Of a DNA stretch of 64,000 nucleotides, positions 7,835 to 16,605 are shown piece by piece. The DNA is taken from positions 17,725-81,724 of the forward strand of contig NZ_BIMB01000032.1 of assembly GCF_004000865.1 (NCBI RefSeq). Direction: 5' to 3'. Both the position numbers and the translations under genes were made by a program. The notes beneath the pieces were generated by a model. The model made no database searches and was not told the origin of the DNA. It worked only from the letters and a program-made list of their open reading frames with translations. Source of the stretch: Paenibacillus elgii NBRC 100335. GTDB lineage: Bacteria; Bacillota; Bacilli; Paenibacillales; NBRC-103111. The stretch's first letter is position 1, and each line of letters begins with the position of its first letter.

Positions 7835-8935
7835 ATGCAAAAGATCGTATTTGACCATGTCACCAAATATTTCGGCACGCACAAAGCGGTCAACGACGCT
7901 CATTTTACGATAAACGAAGGCGAGTTTTTTACCCTGCTCGGTCCGAGCGGCTGCGGCAAAACGACGCTGCTGCGCACGATCGCCGGCTTTTATCGCCAAG
8001 AGGAGGGCGGCATTTACTTCGGAGACAAGCTGATCAACGACGTGCCGACCCATCAGCGCAACATCGGGATGGTGTTCCAAAACTACGCAATTTTCCCGCA
8101 CATGACCGTGTTCGAGAACGTGTGCTACGGGCTCAAGGCGCGCAACGTCCCGAAAAAGGAAATGGAGGAGCGCGCGATGGAAGCGCTTGAAATGGTGCAG
8201 CTGGCGCACCTGCGCGACCGCGTTCCTTCGGATATGAGCGGCGGGCAGCAGCAGCGGATCGCGCTTGCCCGCGCAATTGTCATTCGTCCGGGGCTGCTGC
8301 TGATGGACGAGCCGCTGTCCAACCTGGACGCCAAGCTCCGGGTCAAGATGCGCTCCGACATCCGGCGGCTGCAAAAGGAGCTGAACATCACGACCATCTA
8401 CGTGACCCACGATCAGGAAGAAGCGCTGGCCGTCTCCGACCGGATTGCCGTCATGAGCGAAGGCGTCATCCAGCAGATCGCTTCTCCCGAAGACATCTAC
8501 TCGTATCCCGCGAACAAGTTCGTGTCCAATTTTATCGGCACTTCGAATTTTATCGAAGGTCATTGCTCCGGCTATAACGAGGCGGCGCAGGAAGCGAGCC
8601 TGCGGCTGTTGGAGACGCATTGGAGCCAGAAGCTGTCGAGACCGTACGAGGGCAAAGTGCTGTTCTCGATTCGCCCCGAACGGATCCGATTGCGCGGCGA
8701 AGAGCCGGGAGAGCGTCTGGTCCGGGGGACGATCGACAGCGTGACGTTTCTGGGTGAGAAGGTCAGCTATACGGTCCGGCTTTCCAACGACTCCGTCATC
8801 GAAATTCAGGAGCATGCGATCGAGCCGCACCGGATGAGAAAAGCGCATCAAACCGTGTACGTCGATCTGCAGCTCGACAAGGCGACTTTGTTCGACGAAT
8901 CGGGCAAGGAGGTTTTGTACCGTGCAGCCTACTAA
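7835..8935 (+). CDS. ABC transporter ATP-binding protein, FbpC/PotA-like
   Basis: Cytoplasmic ATPase (366 residues) that energises import through the fused permease encoded next. It has Walker A GPSGCGKTT, a Q-loop at NYAIFPHMTVFENV, signature MSGGQQQRIALARAI, Walker B LLLMDEPLSNLDAK and the switch histidine in YVTHDQEEALAVSDRI. The C-terminal ~100 residues form a TOBE-like domain (SIRPERIRLRG near 275, then VTFLGEKVSYTV), as in FbpC, PotA and CysA-type importers. It is preceded by a good ribosome site (AAACGGAGGC) and overlaps the permease start by 14 bp. Substrate specificity is not determined by this subunit. Confidence 0.93.
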   Translation: MQKIVFDHVTKYFGTHKAVNDAHFTINEGEFFTLLGPSGCGKTTLLRTIAGFYRQEEGGIYFGDKLINDVPTHQRNIGMVFQNYAIFPHMTVFENVCYGLKARNVPKKEMEERAMEALEMVQLAHLRDRVPSDMSGGQQQRIALARAIVIRPGLLLMDEPLSNLDAKLRVKMRSDIRRLQKELNITTIYVTHDQEEALAVSDRIAVMSEGVIQQIASPEDIYSYPANKFVSNFIGTSNFIEGHCSGYNEAAQEASLRLLETHWSQKLSRPYEGKVLFSIRPERIRLRGEEPGERLVRGTIDSVTFLGEKVSYTVRLSNDSVIEIQEHAIEPHRMRKAHQTVYVDLQLDKATLFDESGKEVLYRAAY

Positions 8936-10616
8936 TGCCGCCCCGGCACTGCGGCCCAATCCGTTCAAACGCCTGCTTCAACCCAAGCAGTGGGATTTCT
9001 GGACTTGGGTCACGGTGATCGTGTACGTATTTCTGCTGGCATTCATTTTGTACCCGCTCGTGTCGTTGTTTTGGAACAGCTTTTTCAATGACAAAGGTGA
9101 TTTTTCTCTAGAAAACTATGGAAATTTCTTGAAGCTAAAATATTACTACGGCTCGCTATGGAACAGTTTGAAGGTGTCGGCGCTGGCGACGGTATTCGCG
9201 ATTCTCGTCGGGGTTCCGCTTGCGTACGTGACGGCCCGGTATAACGTCAAATTTAAGGGTTTGATCCAAATTCTCGTCATCATGTCGCTGCTGTCCCCGC
9301 CGTTCATCGGCGCCTATTCGTGGATCTTGATGCTCGGGAACAACGGCTTCATTACCCGGTTCCTGCAGGATATCGGAATTCCGTTCCAGTCGGTGTACGG
9401 CTGGAAGGGCATCGTGTTCGTGTTTACGCTGCAATTTTACCCGCATATTTACCTGTACGTGTCCGGCGCGCTCAAGACGATCGACACCTCGTTGGAGGAG
9501 GCCGCCGAAAGCTTGGGACGTGGCGCGTTCCATCGGCTGATGACCGTGACGCTTCCGCTTATTTTCCCGACGCTGTCGGCCGGGGCGCTGATGGTGTTCA
9601 TGGCTTCGTTCGCCGACTTCGGCACGCCGATGCTGCTGGGCCAAGGGTTCAAGGTGCTGCCGATTCTCGCGTACGAGCAGTTCATCAGCGAAATGGGCGG
9701 CAATCCGGCGATGGCGAGCACGCTCAGCGTGATCCTGATCTTCTGCTCGACGACAATCTTGTTCGTACAGCGGTATTTCGTCTCGCGTAAAAATTATTCG
9801 ATGACCGGCATGCGCACACCGAAGGTTCAGTCGCTGAAGACGCTGCCGAAGTGGCTGCTCACCTTCGGGGCGCTGCTGGTGGCCTGCATTTCGATCATTC
9901 CGCAGGCGACGGTCATCGTGACGTCGTTCATTAAAACGAAAGGGCCCGTGTTTCACCCCGGCTTTAGCTTGAACAGCTACAAGGAAATTTTGTACCGGGT
10001 GCCGAAGGCGATCGCCCATACGTACAGCTTTTCGCTGATTTCCATCGTCATTATGATCGTGATGGGCATGCTGGTAGCTTACGTGCTCGTCCGCCGCAAA
10101 TCGAAGATTACCGCGATGCTCGACGGGATCCTGATGATTCCTTACGTCATGCCGGGCACGGTGCTCGGGATTAGCTTGATTATCGCTTTTAACAAGCCGC
10201 CGGTCATTTTGACGGGGACGTGGGTCATTCTGGTGATCGCCTATGTGATCCGCAAGCTGCCGTATACGATCCGCTCCAGCACCGCCATCCTGACGCAGCT
10301 CGACAAGAGCGTGGAAGAAGCGTCCATCAGCCTCGGCGTGCCGCCGATGAAGACGTTCTTCAAGACGACGGGACGAATGATGGCGCCGGGCGTCATGTCC
10401 GGGGCGATTCTGAGCTGGATTACGACGATCAACGAGCTGAGCTCGACGGTCGTGCTGTACACTGGGGCGACCGCAACCATTTCGGTCACGATCTACAGCG
10501 AAGTGTTCACGGCGAATTACGGCACCGGCGCGGCGCTCGCTTCGATCCTGTCCATCAGTACGTTAATCTCGCTGCTGATCGCCAGCAAGCTGAGCAAAAA
10601 AGGGCTTCAGCTGTAA
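8922..10616 (+). CDS. ABC permease with two fused transmembrane domains
   Basis: Inner-membrane permease of 564 residues, with two BinD-type permease modules in one chain, as in FbpB/AfuB/ThiP-like iron and phosphonate transporters. About 12 hydrophobic helices are visible. Each half has a coupling EAA loop: EEAAESLGRGAFHRLMTVTLPLIFP in the first, EEASISLGVPPMKTFFKTTG in the second. The start is GTG 8922, with AAGGAGG 8 nt upstream inside the end of the ATPase gene, so translation is coupled. One fused permease with one ATPase and one binding protein makes a complete importer at 6.7-10.6 kb. Confidence 0.92.
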   Translation: MQPTNAAPALRPNPFKRLLQPKQWDFWTWVTVIVYVFLLAFILYPLVSLFWNSFFNDKGDFSLENYGNFLKLKYYYGSLWNSLKVSALATVFAILVGVPLAYVTARYNVKFKGLIQILVIMSLLSPPFIGAYSWILMLGNNGFITRFLQDIGIPFQSVYGWKGIVFVFTLQFYPHIYLYVSGALKTIDTSLEEAAESLGRGAFHRLMTVTLPLIFPTLSAGALMVFMASFADFGTPMLLGQGFKVLPILAYEQFISEMGGNPAMASTLSVILIFCSTTILFVQRYFVSRKNYSMTGMRTPKVQSLKTLPKWLLTFGALLVACISIIPQATVIVTSFIKTKGPVFHPGFSLNSYKEILYRVPKAIAHTYSFSLISIVIMIVMGMLVAYVLVRRKSKITAMLDGILMIPYVMPGTVLGISLIIAFNKPPVILTGTWVILVIAYVIRKLPYTIRSSTAILTQLDKSVEEASISLGVPPMKTFFKTTGRMMAPGVMSGAILSWITTINELSSTVVLYTGATATISVTIYSEVFTANYGTGAALASILSISTLISLLIASKLSKKGLQL

Positions 10617-10703
10617 TTGACGGGTGCCTGATTTCCGAAGGCATGTTCGTGATACAATGGAAGTAAGAAGCCGCTCGTATCAGGAACTGGAGGAATCGCC
10701 ATC

Positions 10704-11927
10704 ATGAAGCTGCGTACTTGGCCGGTTCGGCTTGTCCTCGGATGCATCGCCGCAGGCGCTTTGGTTTACGGGTTCACTCACGGAAAGCTGTCGGAGGACG
10801 AAGCGAAGCCGCCGGCCCCTCCCGCGTCGCTGTCGATCTGGGTATACAGCAAAGGCTGGGAGGACATGGTTCACGCCTTCGGGCAACGCTACCCTCATAT
10901 CGATGTCCAAATCCGCTCGTTTCGTTCTTACGAACAGCTGTACACTGAGCTGCTTGCGTCGATATCGGCCGGCGCGGCTCCGCAGCTTGCAGAAATCCAT
11001 AGCTTCTACGGTATCGCCCAGCTAGCGTCCACTGGTGCGGCGCTGCCCGTGGGGAATGTGTTGACCGCCGGGAAGCCGGCATTTCTTCCGGCCTTTTCCG
11101 CCGCGTTCCGGTATCGGGACGAGGATTGGGCCGTCCCTTTCGGAGGCAGCGTGCCTGTGCTTTACTACCGGGAGGAGCCTTTCAAGCGGCTGGCCGGGCG
11201 TGCCCCGGCGTTAAGCACCTGGGAGGAGGTCCGGCAGACGCTGTCGCTCGTCAAGGAGCCTCCGGGCGAAGAGGTGTCGAAGGGCTACGGGACGATGACG
11301 GTCGATAAAGAGCTGCCTTGGTATTTGGCGAGTATGAGCTACGCCCCGAAGGAGTCCGGCGGGCCGGCCGCGGAACGTACGCGAAGCGCGCTGGAGCTGT
11401 GGCGGAATTTGACGCACGAATCCAAGCTGATGAAGCCTTTGCAGCACGATAGGGCTGCAAGCGATTTTATTAACGGCAAGGCCGGCATGTACGTCGGCTC
11501 TTCCGATAAGCTGCCCACGATCGAACGCTACATCGGCGGGAAGTTCTCGTTCGATCTGGCAAAGCTGCCCGCTTGGAAGCAGGAGGCGCTTTTGCCCGGC
11601 GTGCATGGGCTTGTGGCATTGAAGAGCGACCCGGTGCGGCTGCAAGCGGCGCAAAGCTTCGTGCAGGAAATCACGGCTCCGGAGGCGCAGTCGGCCTTGT
11701 GGAATACGGTGGGACTGATTCCGGCGCGTGAAGATGTGATCGGAAAGCTGGAGGAGGAGTCCGCCTTGAGCGAACGGCTGCGGCGGATCTTGAGCTGGCT
11801 CCCTTCCTTGGCCGGCCGCGCGCCGCGGGACGACGATTACGAGCGGTGGAAACGGACGGAACACATGCTGGAGCAGATCGAGCTGAACCCGCAGGAGCCG
11901 GTGGCGGACGTCGGAATGCTGTACTAA
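10704..11927 (+). CDS. UgpB-like extracellular solute-binding protein
   Basis: Family-1 solute-binding fold of 407 residues: SIWVYSKGWEDMVHAFGQRYP, AAPQLAEIHSFYGIAQLASTGA, LYYREEPFKRLAG, FINGKAGMYVGSSDKLPTIERY. The N-terminus is a single hydrophobic segment (about 9-25). Its only cysteine (residue 13, VLGC) sits too early and in an atypical lipobox, so the protein is more likely membrane-anchored or cleaved by another route than a standard lipoprotein. It has no permease partner of its own beside it. It lies 87 bp after the fused permease and shortly before the PP2C-like gene, so it may feed the same importer or serve as a sensor for it. Ligand unknown. Confidence 0.8.
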   Translation: MKLRTWPVRLVLGCIAAGALVYGFTHGKLSEDEAKPPAPPASLSIWVYSKGWEDMVHAFGQRYPHIDVQIRSFRSYEQLYTELLASISAGAAPQLAEIHSFYGIAQLASTGAALPVGNVLTAGKPAFLPAFSAAFRYRDEDWAVPFGGSVPVLYYREEPFKRLAGRAPALSTWEEVRQTLSLVKEPPGEEVSKGYGTMTVDKELPWYLASMSYAPKESGGPAAERTRSALELWRNLTHESKLMKPLQHDRAASDFINGKAGMYVGSSDKLPTIERYIGGKFSFDLAKLPAWKQEALLPGVHGLVALKSDPVRLQAAQSFVQEITAPEAQSALWNTVGLIPAREDVIGKLEEESALSERLRRILSWLPSLAGRAPRDDDYERWKRTEHMLEQIELNPQEPVADVGMLY

Positions 11928-11967
11928 AGCCTTACCACTATAAGCAGAGGATCGGGTGGAGGAGACT

Positions 11968-12831
11968 ATGAACATACAAACGTTAACCCTGAAGGGAACT
12001 GCCGAATGGAACGAGGACGCGCTGGTCGTTAACCCGGGCGTATCGATGTACGGGGTGCTTGACGGAGCGACCTCTCTGCATCCGTTCCGCGGGCCTAACG
12101 GGGAAACCGGAGGATATTTGGCTTCCCGGACGATTCAGCAGTATCTGGAATCGCTGCAGGCCGAAGACTTGGCGGGCATCGATTTGAAGGAAGCGGTCGT
12201 TCAAGCGAATGTCCGTCTGAGGGGAAAAATGAAGGAAGCGGGCATCGATCTGACCGATCAGGCGGCGCTGTGGACCAGCGCGCTGGCGGTTGTCCGGGTT
12301 CACGACCGTTATATCGATTACGCGCAGGTAGGGGATTGCATGATCGCCGCCTCCTACGCCGACGGAACGATCCGCACCGTATCCCGCGACCAGGTCGCGC
12401 ACATCGATTACGAGTCCAAGAAGATTTGGGAGGAAGGCCTCCGCAGCGGCGTCCAGACGCGGGAAGAGTTGTGGGAGCTGGTGAAGCCGCACATTCGCGG
12501 CAACAAATCGCGGATGAATACGCTAAGCGGCTACTCCGTGCTTAGCGGGCAGCCCGAGGCGAACGATTTCATCGAATACGGGCGGATCAACCGCATCCAG
12601 CTGCAATCGATTCTGATCGTGAGCGACGGACTGTTCCCGCCGAAGACGAGCGCTCAGCCGCCGGCCGACGGCATCGGCGAACTGGTGACCCTCATCAAGG
12701 AAATGTCGCTGGAAGGGTATGCGAAATGGCTGATGAATTTGGAGGCGGAGGACAAGGAATGCCGCAAATATCCGCGGTTCAAAGTATCCGACGACAAAAC
12801 GGCGGTTCTGATTCGCTTTGATAATGAATAG
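11968..12831 (+). CDS. PP2C-like (PPM-family) phosphatase
   Basis: Probable cytoplasmic metal-dependent phosphatase of the PPM/PP2C fold, 287 residues. It has NEDAL near the N-terminus, GVLDGAT (metal-binding Asp), a central VGDC, SDGLF, and a C-terminal DDKTAVLI; together these give the usual set of metal-ligand aspartates. No membrane segment or regulatory domain is seen. The start is ATG 11968 within GGAGGAGACTATG; an in-frame GTG at 11956 would overlap the ribosome site. It is the last gene before a strong terminator and follows a transport cluster. It may dephosphorylate a protein, or as a less usual option the imported compound; both are inference. Confidence 0.8.
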   Translation: MNIQTLTLKGTAEWNEDALVVNPGVSMYGVLDGATSLHPFRGPNGETGGYLASRTIQQYLESLQAEDLAGIDLKEAVVQANVRLRGKMKEAGIDLTDQAALWTSALAVVRVHDRYIDYAQVGDCMIAASYADGTIRTVSRDQVAHIDYESKKIWEEGLRSGVQTREELWELVKPHIRGNKSRMNTLSGYSVLSGQPEANDFIEYGRINRIQLQSILIVSDGLFPPKTSAQPPADGIGELVTLIKEMSLEGYAKWLMNLEAEDKECRKYPRFKVSDDKTAVLIRFDNE

Positions 12832-12840
12832 CACATAGAA

Positions 12841-12875
12841 GACGGGCGATCCTCTGGGACCGCCCGTTTTTTTAT
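12841..12875 (+). terminator. Intrinsic terminator after PP2C-like gene
   Basis: GACGGGCG pairs with CGCCCGTT across a short loop and is followed by a run of T. Confidence 0.85.
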
Positions 12876-13013
12876 TGCCCGGGGTTTTTCATGAACGCAG
12901 CATCGATTTACCAGAAGAAGTCATCGTTCTCTCTATTGAATCCGAAGGCCATTGAATACAATGAGGGGGAAGAACATTCTCAAATCGCTATCCGCATTTC
13001 GGGGAGGAGCCTT

Positions 13014-13856
13014 ATGAAGCTTTCGTTAAGCATGTGGAGCTTGCATCGTACGGTGAGGGCAGGCGGTTGGACGGTCATCGATTTTTTGTCGTTTTGCCGT
13101 AAGGAGGGCATCGATTCGGTCGAGCTGCTGAACGTATTTTGGCAAAATCAGGCTCGGGAGCTTGACGAAGTTGTTCGTTACACCCGGGAGAACGGCATCC
13201 GGGTCGTCAGCTATGCGGTCGGTAACGATTTCGTCAGCGCCTTGGAGGAAGGGCGGTCAGCGGCCTTGCGGGAAATTACGGACGCGTTCCCGGTGGCGAA
13301 GGCGCTCGGCACGTCCGTCGTTCGCGTCTTCTCCGGCAGTCTGCATTCGGAAAACGACTACGACCAGGCGCGCGGCTGGATCATAAACGGCCTGTCCGAA
13401 GCGGCGAAGCGGGCGGAAGAAGCCGGGATTACGCTCGCTCTGGAAAACCACGGCCAGTTGGCCGGGAGAGGCGGGCAGGTGAAAGACATCATTGAGCAAG
13501 TCGGGTCAAAAGCATTACGCTCGACGTTCGATACGGGCAACTTTCTGCTGGTCGACGAGCATCCTTTACAAGCGATCGAGCCGCTGCTGCCGTATATTGC
13601 GCATGTCCATGTCAAGGATTTCAAGCGGCATCCGGAAGGAAGGTATCAATCGCTGGGCGGCCAGACGTTCGAAGGCGCCGTGGCAGGCGAGGGCGATACG
13701 CGTCTGACTTCGCTGATCGAACGTCTCGAAGCGTCCGGTTATGCCGGGGCGTACGTGCTGGAGTACGAAGGGACAGGCGATGAAGCCGTGGGCATTCGCG
13801 GAAGCTATGCTTTTGCAGATGAGTACAACCGTACGCATGGGGAGGGCAGGCCATGA
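13014..13856 (+). CDS. Sugar phosphate isomerase/epimerase (TIM barrel)
   Basis: Protein of 280 residues from the xylose-isomerase-like TIM-barrel superfamily (AP_endonuc_2), which interconverts ketoses or keto-sugar acids. Recognisable barrel strands are LSLSMWSLH, SVELLNVFW, VVRVFSGSL, ITLALENHGQ (metal-binding Glu), STFDTGNFLL, HVHVKDFKR (metal-binding His/Asp) and AYVLEYEG (Glu). The start is ATG 13014, preceded by GGGGAGGAG; an upstream ATG at 12891 would add 41 residues with no barrel similarity and no ribosome site. It overlaps the next gene by 4 bp (ATGA). With the FAD oxidoreductase and the Gfo/Idh/MocA dehydrogenase it forms a three-gene sugar catabolic operon. The actual sugar is unknown. 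Confidence 0.87.
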   Translation: MKLSLSMWSLHRTVRAGGWTVIDFLSFCRKEGIDSVELLNVFWQNQARELDEVVRYTRENGIRVVSYAVGNDFVSALEEGRSAALREITDAFPVAKALGTSVVRVFSGSLHSENDYDQARGWIINGLSEAAKRAEEAGITLALENHGQLAGRGGQVKDIIEQVGSKALRSTFDTGNFLLVDEHPLQAIEPLLPYIAHVHVKDFKRHPEGRYQSLGGQTFEGAVAGEGDTRLTSLIERLEASGYAGAYVLEYEGTGDEAVGIRGSYAFADEYNRTHGEGRP

Positions 13857-15427
13857 TCCGAGAGCGGGAGGCGGAGATCGTCGTCATCGGAGGCGGAACC
13901 GGCGGATGTGCGGCGGCATTGGCCGCGGCCAGACTCGGGAAGCGCGTGATCATGACCGAGGAAACGGAATGGATCGGCGGACAGCTGACGAGCCAGGCGG
14001 TGCCGCCGGATGAGCATCCGTGGATCGAGCAGTTCGGCTGTACGCGCAGCTATCGGCAGTTCCGGGACGGCGTGCGCAGCTATTACCGGCGGCATTTTCC
14101 GCTGACGGCCGCAGCGCGGTCGAATCTTCTGCTGAACCCCGGTAGCGGCGGTGTCAGCCGGTTGTGCCACGAGCCGCGGACGGCCCTCGCCGTGCTGCAG
14201 CAGATGCTCGCTCCGTTCGTTCACAGCGGGCAGGTAACGATTTTGATGCGACATATGGCGGAGAACGCCGAAACCGACGGAGACCGCGTCTTGTCAGTGA
14301 CGGTGCGCTGCCTGCGGACCGGGGATCGCACCGTGCTGACCGCCTCTTATATCATCGACGCGACCGAGTGCGGAGATGTACTGCCGCTGGCGGGAGTCGA
14401 GTACGTGACCGGAGCGGAGTCCCGCAGCCAGACCGGCGAGCCGCACGCTTTGGACGGAGCGGCCGACCCGCTCGATATGCAGGGCTTCACCTACTGCTTC
14501 GCGATGGATTACTTGCCCGGCGAAGACCATACGATTGCGAAGCCTTCTCAATATTCGTTCTGGCGCAACTACCGGGCCGACTTCTGGCCGGATAAGCAGT
14601 TGAGCTGGACCGGCGTGCGCCCGTCTACGCTGGAGCCGGTCACTTACGAGCTGTTCCCAGGCACGGAGCGCTATTCGCTGTTTCAATACAGGCAGATCGT
14701 CGATAAAACGCATTTTGCCGAAGGTACGTACCGCAGCCATGCGACGCTCGTCAATTGGCCGCAAAACGACTATTGGTTGGGCCCCGTCATCGAGGTGAGC
14801 GAGGAGGAGCGCCGGCGCCATCTGGAGGGCGCCAAGCAGCTCAGCCTGTCGCTGCTGTACTGGCTGCAGACGGAAGCGCCCCGGCCGGACGGCGGGCAGG
14901 GCTACCCGGGCTTGCGCCTGCGTCCCGACATCGTCGGCACGGAGGACGGACTGGCGATGTATCCGTACATTCGCGAATCGCGGCGCATCCGGGCCGAATT
15001 TACCGTGCTGGAGCAGCATGTCGGCGCCGATTGCCGCCCCGGCGGCCAAGCGGCGGCGTTCCACGATTCGGTCGGTATCGGGGCCTACCGTATCGATTTG
15101 CATCCGAGCACGGCCGGACGGAACTATATCGACATCTCGTCGCTGCCGTTTCAAATTCCGCTCGGCAGCCTGATTCCGATCCGCGTGGAGAACCTGCTGC
15201 CCGCCTGCAAAAATTTGGGCGTCACCCACATTACGAACGGCTGCTACCGGCTTCACCCGGTCGAGTGGAATATCGGGGAAGCGGCCGGCGCTCTTGCCGC
15301 CTATTGCATCGACAAGCGCATCACCCCGCGGGCCGTCCGCGGAAACGCGCAGCAGCTCTCGGCGTTCCAATCGCTGTTGACCCGAGAAGGCGTGGAGCTG
15401 GTTTGGCCATCGGTGCACGCCATTTAG
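13853..15427 (+). CDS. FAD-dependent oxidoreductase (FAD_oxidored family)
   Basis: Flavoenzyme of 524 residues. The FAD dinucleotide fold is shown by VVIGGGTGGCAAALAAARLGKRVIMTEE at residues 9-36, and a second flavin-contact segment is YIIDATECGDVLPLAGVEYVTG near 165. The pattern IGGQLTSQAVPPDEHPWIE is typical of a family annotated only as FAD-dependent oxidoreductase (PF12831), common in polysaccharide-use clusters. No signal peptide is seen. It starts in the 4-bp ATGA overlap with the isomerase gene. It probably oxidises a sugar or a related hydroxyl compound; the reaction is inferred from neighbours only. Confidence 0.85.
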   Translation: MIREREAEIVVIGGGTGGCAAALAAARLGKRVIMTEETEWIGGQLTSQAVPPDEHPWIEQFGCTRSYRQFRDGVRSYYRRHFPLTAAARSNLLLNPGSGGVSRLCHEPRTALAVLQQMLAPFVHSGQVTILMRHMAENAETDGDRVLSVTVRCLRTGDRTVLTASYIIDATECGDVLPLAGVEYVTGAESRSQTGEPHALDGAADPLDMQGFTYCFAMDYLPGEDHTIAKPSQYSFWRNYRADFWPDKQLSWTGVRPSTLEPVTYELFPGTERYSLFQYRQIVDKTHFAEGTYRSHATLVNWPQNDYWLGPVIEVSEEERRRHLEGAKQLSLSLLYWLQTEAPRPDGGQGYPGLRLRPDIVGTEDGLAMYPYIRESRRIRAEFTVLEQHVGADCRPGGQAAAFHDSVGIGAYRIDLHPSTAGRNYIDISSLPFQIPLGSLIPIRVENLLPACKNLGVTHITNGCYRLHPVEWNIGEAAGALAAYCIDKRITPRAVRGNAQQLSAFQSLLTREGVELVWPSVHAI

Positions 15428-15472
15428 CCGAGTGGGTAAACCTTATTTGATCACAAAACGAGGTGTAGTGTC

Positions 15473-16534
15473 ATGAGCAACAAAATCCGCATTGCTATCA
15501 TCGGAGCGGGCTCGATCTCGGAATTGCATCTGCAATCGTACCGGAACAATCCCCGAGCGGAACTCGCAGCCATTTGCGACCTTAACGAAACCCGGGCGCA
15601 AGCGAAAGCGGAAAAATACGGCATTCCGCACGTCTACACGGATTACCGGGAGCTGCTGTCCCGTCCCGACATCGACGCTGTCAGCATCTGCACGTGGAAT
15701 AACGGCCACGCGCCGATCAGCATCGCAGCGCTCGATGCGGGGAAGCATGTGCTCTGCGAGAAGCCGCTTTGCAAGACCGTGGAAGAAGCGTTAGCCGTCG
15801 AGCAGGCTGTGCGCCGCAGCGGGAAGACGCTGCAGGTCGGCTTTGTGCGCAGATACGGTGCCAACACGCGTATCGTCAAGCAGTTTGCGGACAACGGGGA
15901 GCTCGGCGACATTTATTACGCCAAAGCGTCCTGCATCCGCAGACTGGGCAACCCGGGCGGCTGGTTCTCGGATATCGAGCGTTCCGGCGGGGGACCGCTG
16001 ATCGACGTAGGCGTTCACGTGATCGATCTGTGCTGGTATATGATGGGCAGACCGAAGGTCAAGTCCGTATCCGGCAATACGTACCGCAGGCTCGGGAACC
16101 GCTCCAACATCAAAAACCTCGCGTTCTACAAGGCCGCCGATTACGACGCCGGGCACAACGATGTGGAGGATTTGGCGAACGCCTTGATCCGCTTCGAGAA
16201 CGGGGCGTCCCTGCTTGTGGACGTCAGCTTCGCCCTGCATGCCAAGGAAGACGAACTGACCGTCAAGCTGTACGGCGAGAAGGGCGGCGTGGAGCTGGAG
16301 CCGAAGCTGGCGATCGTTACGGAGCGGCACGACACGATTTTGAATATCGTCCCGCAGATCAACAACTTGTCGTTCGATTTCGCCTCCGGCTTTCAGGATG
16401 AGATCGATTATTTTATCGAGGTATGCCGGGGCACGAAGGAAACGATCAGCCCGGTGGAAGACGGCGTCGAGATGATGAAGATGCTGTGCGGCATTTACGA
16501 GTCCGCCGCCCAAGGCGCCGAAATTCGATTTTAA
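15473..16534 (+). CDS. Gfo/Idh/MocA-family sugar dehydrogenase
   Basis: NAD(P)-dependent sugar or inositol dehydrogenase-like protein, 353 residues. The N-terminal Rossmann fold reads IAIIGAGSISELHLQSY. The family-defining catalytic-lysine motif is CEKPLCKT (about 95-102). The substrate domain has GGGPLIDVGVHVIDLCWYMMG, whose Asp/His pair is the usual catalytic site. It has a GAGG-type ribosome site (CGAGGTGTAG). It ends the isomerase/oxidoreductase operon, next to a bidirectional terminator shared with the convergent sugar ABC operon. It would oxidise or reduce a sugar hydroxyl; the specific substrate is unknown. Confidence 0.9.
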   Translation: MSNKIRIAIIGAGSISELHLQSYRNNPRAELAAICDLNETRAQAKAEKYGIPHVYTDYRELLSRPDIDAVSICTWNNGHAPISIAALDAGKHVLCEKPLCKTVEEALAVEQAVRRSGKTLQVGFVRRYGANTRIVKQFADNGELGDIYYAKASCIRRLGNPGGWFSDIERSGGGPLIDVGVHVIDLCWYMMGRPKVKSVSGNTYRRLGNRSNIKNLAFYKAADYDAGHNDVEDLANALIRFENGASLLVDVSFALHAKEDELTVKLYGEKGGVELEPKLAIVTERHDTILNIVPQINNLSFDFASGFQDEIDYFIEVCRGTKETISPVEDGVEMMKMLCGIYESAAQGAEIRF

Positions 16535-16548
16535 CTATCGCTGAGCAG

Positions 16549-16600
16549 CACAAGCGAAAAGCCCGCCTGTAACCATAAAAGGTCGGGCGGGCTGTTGTGC
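16549..16600. terminator. Bidirectional terminator between convergent operons
   Basis: GCACAA...AGCCCGCC pairs with GGCGGGCT...TTGTGC, a long GC-rich hairpin in the 71-bp gap between the dehydrogenase and the convergent binding-protein gene. U-tracts are weak. Confidence 0.6.
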
Positions 16601-16605
16601 GGCGT

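Noticed and set aside
6788..8968. A 726-codon open frame on the minus strand
   Set aside because: It is the antisense shadow of the binding-protein and ATPase genes, rich in Arg/His/Asp as expected from GC-rich antisense frames.
6692..10616. Firm assignment as a ferric iron transporter
   Set aside because: Family likeness alone suggests iron, but the binding protein lacks the adjacent tyrosines and there is no iron-regulatory (Fur-box-like) sequence that I could see upstream.
14294..15418. A 374-codon minus-strand frame
   Set aside because: Antisense to the FAD oxidoreductase, which has clear motifs; no independent support.
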